Source: Floccularia luteovirens
Lineage: Eukaryota; Basidiomycota; Agaricomycetes; Agaricales; Squamanitaceae
DNA: 64,000 nt
Assembly: GCA_009739215.1 (NCBI GenBank)
Contig: VSJF01000006.1
Span: forward strand, 1,178,001-1,242,000
Reading direction: 5' to 3'
In this document: in pieces, positions 47,751 to 60,655 of the stretch
Numbering within the stretch: the first letter of the stretch is position 1
Layout of the letters: each line of letters opens with the position of its first letter
Translations under genes and position numbers: made by a program
Notes under the pieces: model-generated
Told to the model about the DNA's origin: nothing
The model's input: the letters and a program-made list of their open reading frames with translations, nothing else
Database searches by the model: none

Positions 47751-50700
47751 TTATTGAGAGATGTTCATGTTCCTATGTCCAGTTATAGATTTGTCAGTGT
47801 GAAAGTTTGTCAATTGAAGTGACTGCCAAAGCGGGGAAGGCTGGTGTATGCGGCGTTTTAACCTGGAGAAATTTTTGGGACGACGAGTTCTTGCACGCAT
47901 CCCAACATTGAGAACATCGTCGGGAACGTCGGAGCTGTAACGTGAAAAATCACTCTCGATTGATATTGCTGAGGAGCCTTCTACTTCTGAATCGGAGGGA
48001 TACACAGAGGACGAGGAGGGTGAGGATGAAGAGGAAGTTGAGGATCGGGATGACGGTGTACCAGGTGGTGTACAATAGGGTTTCAATGATAATAACTTGA
48101 ACGTGGAGAACTTTGGTACAGCCACTTCGGGTGACTTTCCGCGATCAAGGTTGTGGATGATAGGTGAAGGGAGCAGGGGTTTCTTCTGATTGGGAATGGA
48201 AGGCAACGTGCTTATCTCTGCATCGCTCTCGATCACAACCCAATTCTCATCCCTGGCAGCTACAGATGAAGAGCCCTCATCCATGCGAAATTCATTGATT
48301 GTTCCGAGTCGAGATTTGGCGCCGAGAATGTCCGTACTCTTACGGGAGCGTAGGGTGTTCATGTTGTTTGTTGTAATGATGCGTAAGCTTCGAGGAGATG
48401 TCGGAGAGATGGGGGATGTGGGTGCCATTGGTCGGTTAAGGATGTTCATCCTCGAAAACACTTCACCATCAGAACTAGGAGTCATGGGAGGGGTAGGTAG
48501 GGCTGTATGCTTTGCTGGTAACACCGACAAGTCAATAGAGCCGTGCCTCGTATATTGTCTGGCGCCTTGGGATGGTTTGTTGGGCTCCATCGCATCCATC
48601 GAGAAGGATCGCGAGTGAGAACGTTTTCCGTTCGAGCTCATTGGAGAAGGAATCTCACCATCGGATGTCAGGTACTCGAATCTTGGTGTAGCTAAGCCAA
48701 ATATAAATTGGGCCTTCGGAGAATTGCTATTAGAGAGTTCCTGGGGGGCTGGTTCAAGGGCTGGGCTGGGCATCGTGGTATTTGCGGAAATTGTGGAAAT
48801 TGAATGTGTTCCGTTCACAGTCAGTTTCAACGGCATTGGCCTCGTCTTATTATCACAATCAGTCGTTATCGAGATATCGTTGTTATTGGCCAAAACATCC
48901 AAGGCACGAAGCTCATTGTCCAGCAATTCATGCAAACTCCTGCGCTCCTTGTCTTTAATGCGTCCCCAAGGGCTACTAGATATTTCAATGGGAGAGTTGA
49001 TAGAAGATGGACGAGACTGTTGCTCGCGAAAGAAAGAAGTAGATATATCCTTAAGGGTCTTGTCAATGTAAGACACATCTGGTCGATGGGCAGGATCTTG
49101 AGCCCAACATTGATCGACAAGATTCCAAATCTGCTCTTCTTGCGTCGTCCAATACCCTTTGGGGGGTAAATGCGGCCGTTTGCCTTCTAACACCTTCGAC
49201 GTGGCCATCGCTGAGTTGTATCTTCTTGCAAAAGGTGCCTTACCAGTGTATATCTGTGAAGATGGAGCAAGGCTCGATCAGATAACAAATGAAGATAAGT
49301 TGAAAAGACAAACTTCGTGGATGGTACAAGCAAGAGCGTATACGTCCCCCGGCAAAGCAGCAACTTGCTCAATTGGCAGTCGCATCTCGATAAGTTCTGG
49401 TGCAAGCCAATATGCCGAACCCCCCACAGGTGCCGAAGGGTTCAAACGATATGACTGTGATTCGACAACAGACGAAAGCCCAAAATCCCCGAGGACACAG
49501 ACATTAGCTTCGTTGACGAGTATGTTTGCCCCCTTGATGTCCTTATGTGCAACTGGGGGATTGAGTGTATGTAGATATCGGATAGCCTCGACGATCTCGC
49601 AGATCTGTGTGTAAGTTAGTGCTGCTATCGAAAACAATAAGCAACACTGATCGCACCGATGTCAGCTTGTCATGATCCGGATGCCTTGAGAGAAACTGCA
49701 TGATGTTACCATTGGGCATCCAAAGAGACACGAGACAAAATCGTGACGGAAACAAATCCATGTTGGCGCCAACGAAGGGAAGAATGTTGGGGTGATGCAG
49801 CTGTCTTGATACGAGAACTTCGCGGGAGAATTCCTGAATGGCTCGTCAAAAAACGCCAAGGAATACGGAATACACCTGCGGTGTGCGGTGTGACGTACCT
49901 GATACACCTTTTTACGCTCTGCGTCGGGCTGGTTCTCGAACATTCGGAACACCTTGAGACATACTGTTTTCCCTTTATACTGCCCCCTGTATATGTCCTG
50001 CAAATAAATTGCGGTTAAAGTGAGGTTCCGTGAAATGGATTTGTGCTTACTGCAGAGGCACCACCTGTGAATGGATGGATGGAATCAAGAGTAATGTTGT
50101 GAAGAAAAAGAGATGGGGGCAAATAAGAACGGAAATCGGAAACTTTTGCAAGGTTCTTCAACCACCGGAAATATTTCCGCCAGAGGAAAGAATCCAACTC
50201 CTGATGATCCAGTTCCTGAGAAAACAATGAGCTCAGAGTCTACGAAACCCAAAGTGACTGACAAGCTGTAATAGCTGTGAAAGGCAGGCCAGCCATTGCC
50301 AATCGTTGTGTCCTTCGAGGAGCCGTTCAAATTGGAATTGGGAAAGTGTTTGAAGATCTACGGATGTTGATGGGTGTGGCGCAGAGATGGATTGCGGCGA
50401 TGTTGAATATATTTGTGAGGCTGAAGGTGTTGCAAGGACATAGTATCTCACTTCCTCAACACCTGCACAGCATTCTAACCGGTACCCGGTTGGCAACAAC
50501 TCGTTAAGGCCGGTCAACAACTCTGGTGAGTGCTTGAGAATCTGCGCTATTGAGGTAATCGACGACACAGGGTTTGAACTGAAGGCATATCACATACTCT
50601 GGTCAGCAACCGGTGATTCAGACAGATCTGATACTTACTGGCCATCAAAACGAATGGCGTCGCGAATCAAGCGAATCAGACGGTTCAACGTGGAGATGTC

Positions 50701-50787
50701 GCTGGCATACTTGGTCTTCAATGAAGCGATGTAAGTTAGGGTAGAATCTGAAGAAGCGGCAGCATTAGATATACGATGATAGCTCAT
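47751..50787 (-). CDS. PAH domain-TKL-like protein kinase (intact copy)
   Basis: Starts ATG 50787, ends TAA 47751-47753; about seven exons, around 880 aa. The N-terminus resembles a Sin3-type paired amphipathic helix: TLTYIASLKTKYASDISTLN, then NPVSSITSIAQILKHSPELL and GLNELLPTGYRLEC. After a helical linker (WRKYFRWLKNLAKVSDFRSY) the kinase has a Gly/Ser-rich loop (GGASADIYRGQYKGKTVCLK), HPNILPFVGA, VAHKDIKGANILVN, GDFGLSS, GGSAYWLAPELIEM, DVYALACT, IYTGKAPFARRYN and a CWAQDPAHRPDVSY end. HRD is HKD here, but the catalytic Asp, Asn and DFG are present. About 450 disordered Ser/Pro-rich residues follow. The kinase resembles the TKL expansions of mushrooms. The PAH pairing suggests a transcription-linked partner; function unknown. 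Confidence 0.82.
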
Positions 50788-51820
50788 GAGGAACGGTAGA
50801 GGACTAAAAGCATGACGATGATCTGGGATATTTAAAGGGTGTTTATAGCAGGTCGTGTTGGGCACGAGGCATAGCCAAACATGACAGTAAAAGGGATTTT
50901 CACACAAGATTTATTAGGGTGATACCCGGGCAAGGGTTCATAAAATGAACATTGCATCCAAACAAGGATAGTCCTGATGAACTGCATTGCTGTGACGTAC
51001 ACGTACTTTTTGAAAGCACTGCTGGAGCCTGTCTGCTGGAGCCTTTCAAGTTGTCATGGGGAGCCATTAAAGCGTGCCATCGGATCGCATCTACAGCTAT
51101 CTTGTGCACACGCCGTCGAATTTGACAAATCGTACCATGCCTTGAGCGCTAACACAATTAGCGCTATTGAGGACGGCTGTAGTATTATGTATTTCATACG
51201 AGTTGTCGGTTTGGTACGCCATACATGACCACCACCCTTGACCCAACTCCATGCAGAACTTTATAAACAGGGTACATTTCTGCGGAACATGATGCAAGGT
51301 GTGTGGCCATACTAGCGTATGTGGAGAGTACGTACAATGGAATGTAGATCCTGAGCGGTGATGGTGGTCCGAGAACTTATCTAAGTCATCATTATTATTA
51401 ATCAGCTGTTAAAATCAAAGCTTGTTATGGCAAGTCGTCATGAGATCAGATATACGTGTTGTTGAGCAACGTTATAGTCTTGGGGTCCGTGGTAAGTTAC
51501 AAGATGACAATATTAATTAGCAGAAATAATGGGTGTAGAACGGTGAAGAATGAGAATACCTCGGGCAGAGAGAGTAAAAACAAATGAATAGGTTCTGTCA
51601 GAAGACAACACCGAGTCGCACAGAGCTGCTAGAATTGCCAAACAGTCACAAAGGAATGAGGTGCTAATCGGCAAATTCATAGCTCATCATCAAATACTTA
51701 AATTCAGCTAATCCTCTTTATCATGGAACTTTGTTCTTCTCTCCTCAACTCTCTGGTCAGTTTCTTTCTTTCTTCTTATTACCTTTGCCGCCTAATATAT
51801 ATTTTATATTTACAGTTTCA
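50788..51820. other. Divergent spacer, kinase gene / MET5
   Basis: 1.03 kb carrying the promoters of two divergent genes. A likely 5' UTR intron of MET5 ends with TTTACAG at about 51809-51815. No other gene recognised. Confidence 0.4.
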
Positions 51821-54800
51821 ATGTCACTTGATCAGGCCCTTTCAGCGGTCGCTCGCATCGCTTACCTTTCTGCAGATGTTGTGGTAGATTCGCTACCCTC
51901 TTTGCCAGCTGTTTCAGCTTTCGCTGCAAAATACACGTCACTATCTAAATCTTCTTCTCACAGGCCAAAGGTCATCCCCGCCCCGTTCGGCGCAGATCCA
52001 GGTTCGACTATCCTCCGTGATGGTGCTAGTCTTACTTCTTTCACCGTATCTTCAAACACCCAAGTCCTTACACGATTGGTGTTGCATCTTGCCGAAATCT
52101 CAAATTTACCTGTAGTTTTGCATCTCGCGGTTAAAGATGACCTTACAGATGTCCTCCTCCTTCGTTCCGTGGTACCATATTTTATTGTATCATACACTGC
52201 CCAACAAGCGCACGACAACGCTTTACTTGCATCAAGACTTGCGCGCACTGAAAAGAAAGCGGTTGTGCACGCATTTTATACTCAGGCGGCCGGCCCCTTG
52301 GAGGAGATATCGGAAGATAAGATTCAACCCTTTCTGCTTAGTGGGAAACATCAGGGCTCAAGTTCTGCCAATAACCATGTGACAGAGCAGGGTGGTGATT
52401 TAACTTCAGAGATTCTTTTCAAGAATTATGAGTCAGCAGCACTCGACACTTTATCCCTGCTGAAGCGTCCTATACGCCCTCTTATCTCAAGAGGTCCAGC
52501 CGATAGCGAGACCGTCATTGTGATCCTCGGACAAGATGACATCACCACTGCAACTGTCCCTAACGTAAACTTCGTCTCCGTGTCCCTCATTAACCCTATT
52601 CCCCACTCTCGCATTCTTTCCGCAATTCCTAAATCAGCAACACGCGTAATTGTCCTCGAACAAATTCATCGCTGGACAACAAAGTGGACTCCACTTTACC
52701 TTGAAGTCGTCAGTGCTCTACAAACTAGCACTACGCGTCCCATAGTACACAGCGCTGCTCTTGGTAATACCGCAAATGTCACAACTTCCGACATTTTGAA
52801 ATTGATTCAAGAAGCTTCAATAGCAACTCCATCTACTCGCCTTCACCTTGGTGTCACACCCACTTCATCTGGACTAAGCTCTGGTCGTCCACATATTCCA
52901 AAACACGAATCCGCGTATACCAGGGTTCTCTCACACTTGTTTGGTGATCGTTTGGAAGTTTCTAATGACCCTTCGCTTGTTGCTTCTCAAGGACAAATTG
53001 CGACCAGTCCAGAGTTTGCCCTTGGACGTGTACGTGGCCAGTTGGACCTCAGAGCGGAGCTTATCAGCTCCGTGCAAGAACTCCTACAGAGCTCCGTTCT
53101 TAGCGCAGAACTTCACTCCTTGCTGAGTAAATGGGTACTTGCAAAAGACGATGGGACAAAAAGTGCTTCTTTAGGCAAAGAAATCGTCCAGGCCCTGTCT
53201 GACACTCCCATTCCCCACCCGGCTGCCGAGCGCATCTTAGCTCTTCGTACACATTTCCCGGCCCTGTCCAGATGGATTATCGGCTCGGATGCTTGGTCCT
53301 ATGATCTCGGCTCATCCGGGCTTCACCATGCGATTGCCTCCGGATTGAACGTCAACATTCTCATCATTGATAACCTCCCATACTCAACCAGAAATTCCGC
53401 TGATCCCCACCGCCGTAAACGTGATGTCGGTCTATATGCTATGAACCATGGCGACGTCTATGTTGCCAGTATTGCTGTCTTCTCCTCTTACTCACAGGTT
53501 CTCCAATCACTCGTTGAGGCTGATCAATACAACGGTCCTAGCGTCATACTTGCATACTTGCCGTACCACTCGGAAGATTCCCCTGCCCTCGAGGTATTGA
53601 AAGAGACTAAACTTGCTATAGATGCTGGCTACTGGCCACTATACAGATGGGATCCTAGCAAAGACCAAAAAGGCGAAGAGCCTTTCTCTCTTGACTCGGA
53701 TGCAATCAAGAACGACTTGAGGCAGTTCTTGGACCGCCAGAACCATTTGTCACAACTTGTACGATCGACTCCTCAGGTGGCCGCAGATATCGTCAACAGT
53801 CTCGGCAAAAACATCAAGGAAGTGAGGAAGAAGAGGGCTCAGCAATCTTTCAACGACCTAGTTTCTGCAATTGATGCTCCTCCCCTCTTGATCTTGTATG
53901 CTTCTGATGGCGGTGCTGCTGAGAAGAAAGCAAAGAGACTCTCAAACAGAGCCCAAGCAAGAGGGCTTTCTGTCACATTCGCTACCTTTGATTCTATGTC
54001 TTTGGACAGTCTCGCACAGGAGGAGCACGTAGCCTTCGTTACTTCGACTGCAGGTCAAGGAGAGCCCCCACAAAACGCGCGTACATTCTTCAAAGCGATC
54101 AACAACGCAGCCACTATTGGTGGACAAATCTTTACCAAGTTGCGCTACACCGTTTTCGGAATGGGTGATAGTCACTATTGGCCTCGTGCTGAAGACGCAC
54201 ACTATTACAACAAGCCAGCAAAGGACCTTGATGCACGCCTAGAGAAACTCGGAGGAGAACGTATTGCTGATTTGGGACTTGGAGATGACCAAGATGCAGA
54301 CGGTGCTGAGACGGGATACAAAGTCTGGGAACCCCTTCTCTGGAAGGCGCTTGGAGTCGACTCGGTTGAAATTACTGAAGCTGAACCAGAAGCGATTACG
54401 AACGAACACATCAAAGCCGCTTCCCAACACCTGCGCGGTACCATCGCCGAGGGATTAGAAGACTTCAGCACTGGTGCTCTGGCGCCTAGTGATACACAAT
54501 TGACGAAGTTCCACGGAATTTACCAACAGGACGATCGTGACATTCGTGATGAACGACAAGCACAAGGTGTGGAGCCTGCATTCAGCTTCATGATTCGTGT
54601 CCGTATGCCTGGTGGTGTATGCTCTCCTGAACAATGGCTCGCCATGGATCAGATTTCTGATGAACACGGATGTGGAACGTTCAAGATCACGACCAGGCAG
54701 ACATTCCAATTCCACGGAGTTATCAAGCGACACTTGAAACCTGCTATTCAAGATATCAACCGCGTCCTCTTGGATACCCTTGCTGCTTGTGGTGATGTCA

Positions 54801-56529
54801 ATCGGTGAGCTCCTTTTTATTCACTTTTTATAACCAGGAGGACTAAAAAATAACTGGATAGTAACGTCATTTGCTCTGCGATCCCGACCATGTCCAAGCT
54901 CCATGCACAAGTCTCCGAGTTTGCTAAGGAAATTAGTGACCATCTCATTCCAAGGACATCCGCGTATCACGAGATCTGGCTGGACAAGAAGCTTGTTGCA
55001 GGTGAAGCTATCAAAGATGTGGAACCACTTTACGGAGACTTCTATCTCCCTCGTAAGGTTTGTTCCCGATTTCTCTATATCGTGAGTTTTAAAACTAATT
55101 TGGTACTTTAGTTCAAAGTTGCGATCTCCGTTCCACCTGTCAACGATGTGGATGTATATGCCAACGATGTTGGTCTTATCGCGATTGTTGGTGATGATGG
55201 TAACTTGCAAGGCTTCAATGTTGCAATTGGTGGTGGTATGGGTGTAACCCACGGAAACAAGAAAACATATCCTCGTATTGCAACAGTCATTGGTTTTGCT
55301 CCTGTTGAGAAGACCAAGTTTATTGTCGAGAAAATTATGATTGTACAACGTGACCACGGTAACCGTGCTGAGTGAGTTATCTATTCACTTATATCCATTG
55401 AATATATGCTGATGCCACCTCTTTATTTAGTCGTAAGGTAATGGTGTTCTATGAACTTGGTTTCTGATCACCATATCTGACATGTTTGTTATCAGAATGC
55501 TCGTCTCAAGTATACAGTCGATCGTTTGGGCCTCGAGGTGTATAAAGCTGAAGTTGAGAAACTCGCTGGATACAAATTCGAATCCGCACGTCCATTTACC
55601 TTTACCCAAAACACCGACAACTTCGGTTGGAGTACTGGCGAAGATGGCAAACACCACTTCATGATGTTCGTCGAGAACGGACGTATTCAAGATGAACCTG
55701 GACGCGAGTTCAAGACTGGCTTGCGTGAGATTGCTAAGATCCACAAAGGCAAATTTAGATGCACGGCCAACCAGCACTTGGTTATTTCTGACATTGCTGA
55801 TGAGGATTTGCCGGAGATCACAAGCATCATGTCGACGTACAAGATGGATAACTTGGCTTTCAGTGGTTTGAGGTTGTCTTCATCTGCTTGTGTTGCATTC
55901 CCAACTTGTGGATTAGCCATGGCTGAATCTGAACGGGTTAGCTGCGATTTTTTTTCCCTTTTTCTTATTTGTTTTAACTGTTTCAATTTTTCAGTACCTG
56001 CCTGTCCTTATTGACAAGGTTGAGAAGATATGCGAGGAGAATGGGTTGAGAAACGATGCGATTGTTATGCGTATGACTGGCTGTCCCAACGGTTGCGCTC
56101 GTCCTTACATCGCTGGTCCGTATTTTTAATTTCAACTGTCGAACTTGAAATTCATCGCTCACTTTACTCGTCGTTTACAGAGATTGCTTTCGTTGGTAAA
56201 GCCCCTGGAACTTATGCTATGCTCCTCGGAGGTGGATTCCACGGAGAGAGGATGAACAAGATTTATCGGGGTATGTATAACTTTCCTTCTCTCTTGATTT
56301 CGTTTAACATTGCTGAAACTCTGGTCGATCAGAATCTGTCAGTGAACCTGAAATTCTTGCGATTCTTGAACCAATGATCAAACGCTATGCTCTCGAGAGA
56401 CATGAGGGTGAACACTTTGGAGACTGGACAATACGTGCAGGGTATATCGCTCCTACCACATCAGGCATTGAGTGGTATGACCGTATGGGTGGGGAAGGAC
56501 AGTATCGCGAGATCTCTGTTGGAGCGTAA
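51821..56529 (+). CDS. MET5: Sulfite reductase beta subunit (hemoprotein)
   Basis: A very long first coding exon (51821 to about 54805) and six to seven 3' exons to TAA 56527-56529; about 1,440 aa, like yeast Met5. Reduces sulfite to sulfide with electrons from the Met10 flavoprotein. N-terminal about 600 residues: an inactive-looking pyruvate:ferredoxin-oxidoreductase-like region. Residues about 686-845: flavodoxin-like ([47 protein letters not shown]). C-terminal: siroheme/4Fe-4S reductase with [40 protein letters not shown] and [12 protein letters not shown], giving the four cluster cysteines. All are intact. The ATG at 51821 follows a probable 5' UTR acceptor and starts the conserved [15 protein letters not shown]. 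Confidence 0.95.
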
Positions 56530-56938
56530 GGTCAAGAAAGAAAGAAGAAAAAAAAAAGTGTTGACAGTTATATCTCTTGTCGAATGTCACAACACAATTG
56601 AATCTATTGCATCTTGCTTTGTATCAAAAGAAGGACAGCAGTTTGATGTAAGAGTAAAAATTTCAGATGCAAGGATATGCTAGTCCAGATTTTGCTTACA
56701 ACTTGGCAAATCCACAATGTATCTATCATCTGTACCACGTATTCCTCATTAAGCCCTGATTGGATAGTTGATTGTGTTGAACCAAATTATAAAACTACTA
56801 TTCCTCTGTGGTTGCGGACAACAATTTCGGTTTGTTCTCGTTTTTTATGTATGAACATGCCCAACAACTCACACAAATCTTAGCTCTCCTTGCATGCAGT
56901 GCCCAGCCTCTTTCACTGTAACATCGATTGTAGCAACA

Positions 56939-57912
56939 TCATGCAATACTGTCAATCCACCCCTTGACCAACTCCATGTAACGTTCCCTTTCTTCTAAAA
57001 ACGACATATGACTCGATTTCTCAAGAGTCACCCAGCGCGCCTTGGGGATTTTCCAAAAGTAATCTTGGCACACAAAGTCTTGCGCGATATCCTTACGACC
57101 ATTGATAACCAGTGTTGGCACAGATATTTTGGATAGGCGGTCGACAATGGTCCATTCTTTGAGATTCCTAGTAGATTACATCAATCCTGATGAGAATCCT
57201 GGATTATTTTCTCAATATTATGCATCACGTACATCTTCATGCTAACCGTCATGTCACCTCCCTCCCCAGTCTCGCGATCACCGAAAACGTGATCCAGGGT
57301 TATGATCATCTCTTCAGGTTTCGGGCGAATCAAGCATCCGTACGCGTCATGGAATTTATCTATTGCCGCACGATACTTCTGGGGTCGTGCATACCCAGCC
57401 TTCATACCTTCCAACATAGATGGATCGTTTAGAGTCATAAGAAGTTGTCCTGAACTTTGCATCCATAACCCCATCGCAGCTGGAGCTGACGTTATGATAA
57501 TGGATTCGAGGGCAGACGCATATTTGGTAAGTGCAAATTCTGCTGCTAGCATGCCGCCCCAGCTGTGCCCGCAGAGATGGAATCGCTGGATACCGAGATA
57601 TGTTACGAGGTTGTCGATCTCTCGAATAAAAAGGTCGATGTTGAACAAACTATCTGGAGCATCGCGTAGATGGGAGGATTTTCCATTGCCGATTTGGTCA
57701 TAGATGATTACAGGACGCTCAGGATCTGCATTGGCAATGTCGGCAAAGGCTGTCATTACATGGTGCGTGAGCCCCGGACCTCCATGTAAAGTGATTAGAG
57801 GGCAGGAATCCTGCGTTATTTGTCCGAAAAGCTTGTACCAGGTGTGATATTCTACACCGTTGATAATATAGGGTATGGTACCTTCAGTAACAGGACCAGT
57901 TGCGGGTGACAT
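56939..57912 (-). CDS. Proline iminopeptidase-type alpha/beta hydrolase
   Basis: Two exons joined by a GTACGT..CTAG intron that runs from just after codon AT of SMKM to about 57168. ATG 57912 to TGA 56939-56941, about 300 aa. The S33-family features are PLITLHGGPGLTHHV (oxyanion loop HGGPG), VIIYDQIGNGKS, the nucleophile elbow HLCGHSWGGMLAAEF with the Ser, VPTLVINGRKDIAQDF with the Asp, and EKSSHMSFLEERERY with the catalytic His. Such enzymes remove N-terminal proline or hydrolyse related amides and esters in the cytosol. The true substrate is not deducible. An upstream TTG in frame is not used as a start because ATG 57912 fits the family better. Confidence 0.9.
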
Positions 57913-58749
57913 TGTTGTCGAGTGAGACAGCTGATTATTCAACCATGTATCCGGCGTTTAGTATTTATATTCCTAACATGGGATCTATCTGACTTGTTTG
58001 CCATCCTTTTGGTTATACCCTGCGGCCATACAGATCAGTATGAGTCATGTGTACAGGAATTGTAAATTGGTAAAGCCATCTGCTCGAGGGCGCCGTTTCT
58101 AGTCTGGTCTCATTTCTGATGACATTGTATAGATAGGGAGAGGAATGTGTTTCATATGTTAACCCCGTTCCGAACAGAATTCAGAGAATTAGACAAGACT
58201 TTTATTACGGAGGTGATATAAGGCCATATACTATTCTATTAATATCTCAACCATATACATTCTCCAGCAGCGCGGCGGCTATGATTTGATGTAACTGCGC
58301 GCGGAAATTGATTGGCATATAAAGTTCTCCATCTTCGCCCCTAACGGGTCCAGGCTGTGCTCGTCTTATTTTATAATTGCGAATGAGTAAGTGATCCGTT
58401 TATTCCGTGTTGCGTAGCTTTTTCACTAGAGTTGAGTGGCATAGAGAAATGCTTGAACATCTTATGAACATGGTGAATCTACGTAAGGTTGCAATGATAT
58501 GGCAAGGTGTGTGTAGATTCACGAGAGCGAGTATTGTAAAAAAAATAACAGTAACTGCAACTCGATAATGACCTACTTGTATAATTATTCATACCCTACT
58601 ACTAGGATGGTAGCGAAACAACTGGATTAGCATCAACATAGTTCTCCGGATGCAAAAAGTGCAAATATAAATTAACAGCCCCTTGTCCGGAGGAAAATTC
58701 CCCGCAACTTCATGTGCTGCAAGGATGAACAACTAAACAGTCTTAATAT
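57913..58749. other. Intergenic region
   Basis: 837 bp between two minus-strand genes, holding the hydrolase promoter and the 3' end of the dehydrogenase gene. Some purine runs (about 58540-58560). No other feature recognised. Confidence 0.4.
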
Positions 58750-60277
58750 TTAATGGTTCGGTGTCATCACGAACCCAGATCTGGGTCGAATTCCCAAACC
58801 GCTCTAGTGAATATGTATAGTTAAGTATGACAAGCATCTAATATTGATCCAACGGTGTCTTACCTTCTTGTAGATATTCTCAACGAACTCCATATTAGCA
58901 ATAGAGTCTTCTTTGGAAACCCAAGTCTGAGGAGTTCTTCCCTTCAGTCGATCAACGAAAGCTTCCAATTGGAATCGGTATGTTGTCCACCACACCTCAC
59001 CAGGACCATCCATTTTTCCATCTTGGAAACTATACACCTTCTCAACTCTTGTCTTTCGCTTATTTCCTTCCCGTTTGTGAACTGTGATACTATGATACAA
59101 TGTTGGCAAGATGAAGTTCATTACCTCAAGTTCTCCACCCTCACATTCAATTTTGCCAGTTACCTGAGGAAGCGCCGGAATGATCAATTTACGTGGCCTG
59201 CCGAGACTGACAGTTAGTGCAGCCGTCACATCGTTCGGAAGTGCAAGTGTAGTGACTGTTGCGTAATCGACATTTGGTGTGAAAGATGGTGGTGCGGATG
59301 AAGGTACATGGAGGGTGTGACTGGCAGATGTGACTGTCGCGGTATTAGATGACGATATATACCGTAAGAAATTTATGCCGTAACCTGGTGAGCAACAAGT
59401 AAGCATTTCAGACGCGCGAGACTTGATTAGTGCATCTTACACCCAAAGTCCATGAATGCGCCGCCGCCAAGGTCGTAATTGAATCTTATATCATCTTCTT
59501 TCATGGTTCCATCTGGGAGAGTAAGTGTTATCTCAATGTGTTTGATTGCGCCAAGCTCTCCGCTATCGATAATCGCTTTGATACGTTGACTGCAAGGGTG
59601 AAATCTGCATACCCAGTTACTCTGAGTTGCATAGTAGGTAGTCGGTCAAAGGACTTAACCTGTAGTGGAATGCTTCGAGGAGAACAAGTCCTTTTTCTTC
59701 TGCAAATTCGTACATCTTCCGAGTATCTTCTGCAGTGTTGGCAGATGGCTTCTCTAGTAAAACGTGTTTCCCTGCAGCGAGGGCCTTCATAGTCCATTCA
59801 TAGTGAAGGCCGTTCGGAAGCTATTTCTTTCAACAACACATTATTTGGTAGAAAGAATATGTTACGAACTGGAATGTAGACAGCCTCTATGTCCGGATCA
59901 TCAAGCAAGTCTGATAGAAACCATGTCAACGCTCACACAGCTTGGAGATGTCTACATCTATATTTACCTTGATACCCCTTCGGCCCACCATAAACTTTCC
60001 TAATTCCATGCTTTCTTGCATAGTCCGCTGCTTTGTGCTCATCACGGGCTGCTACTGCCCATATCTCGACTTCAGGATGACTCCTTGCAGGTGTGATGAT
60101 GCCAATAGATGCTATCCGTGCTGCTCCAAGAATGCCAAACTTGATTGGTTTACTAGCTGGATTTTCTTTAGGCAACGGTGGATAGATGGACTGAATAATT
60201 TGTGAGAGTTATGTATTGGACTGGAGTCCCTGACGCACCAAATACAGTCTATGCAGAAATTGGAAGAATGATGCCAT
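58750..60277 (-). CDS. Gfo/Idh/MocA-family dehydrogenase (D-xylose-dehydrogenase-like)
   Basis: ATG 60277 lies in a short first exon (MASFFQFLHRLYL) joined to IYPPLPKENPASKPIKFGIL. The Rossmann start is GILGAARIA; then EIWAVAARDEHKAADYARKH, YIPLPNGLHYEWTMKALAAG and KHVLLEKPSA (the EKP catalytic-lysine motif), EAFHYR and FHPAVQRIK. The C-terminal half contains GGGAFMDFGCYGINFLRYIS and GEVWWTTYRFQLEAFVDRLK, ending IYKKSGLGIRPRSG before TAA 58750-58752. This matches the NADP-dependent D-xylose/trans-dihydrodiol dehydrogenase group. The sugar substrate is inferred from family only. Its promoter is shared with PAF1. Confidence 0.88.
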
Positions 60278-60655
60278 CTTTGCAGACCGATTTCTTCACC
60301 AGAGTTTGTGTTATTGAGGGTGCTAGAACACAATTTCTTGGTCGATATACCAGGGGTGGAGGGAAGAAACTTTATAAACTAATATATATACTTTTGGAAT
60401 GTGTATTGTTATTGCTGATGAATAATTATTAATTATGGGCTAAATCAAAGCTAAATATAAAAATGTGCAACGCGTACACTTACTCATGCTGACAGTGATG
60501 GGATGGCATGGGCTACGCGTGGTCTCTTCGGCAGGGCCTATACGTCACGTGGTGTTCTTCGGCAAGGATGTAGACGCAATTGGTAGCACGTGATCTTACT
60601 CTTTCCAAACGTTCTGTCACAGTGACCTTGTGTCACTTCCAAAAAGTTCGCGGCC
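60278..60655. promoter_or_regulatory. Bidirectional promoter, dehydrogenase / PAF1
   Basis: 378 bp between divergent ATGs. It has two CACGTG palindromes (60546-60551 and 60587-60592) within 110 bp of the PAF1 ATG, and an AT-rich block at about 60375-60470. bHLH control is inference. Confidence 0.4.

Noticed and set aside
48190..48618. 142-codon plus-strand open stretch
   Set aside because: Antisense shadow of the PAH-kinase C-terminal tail.
54821..55357. 178-codon minus-strand open stretch
   Set aside because: Antisense of MET5 exons and introns, with no family sequence.
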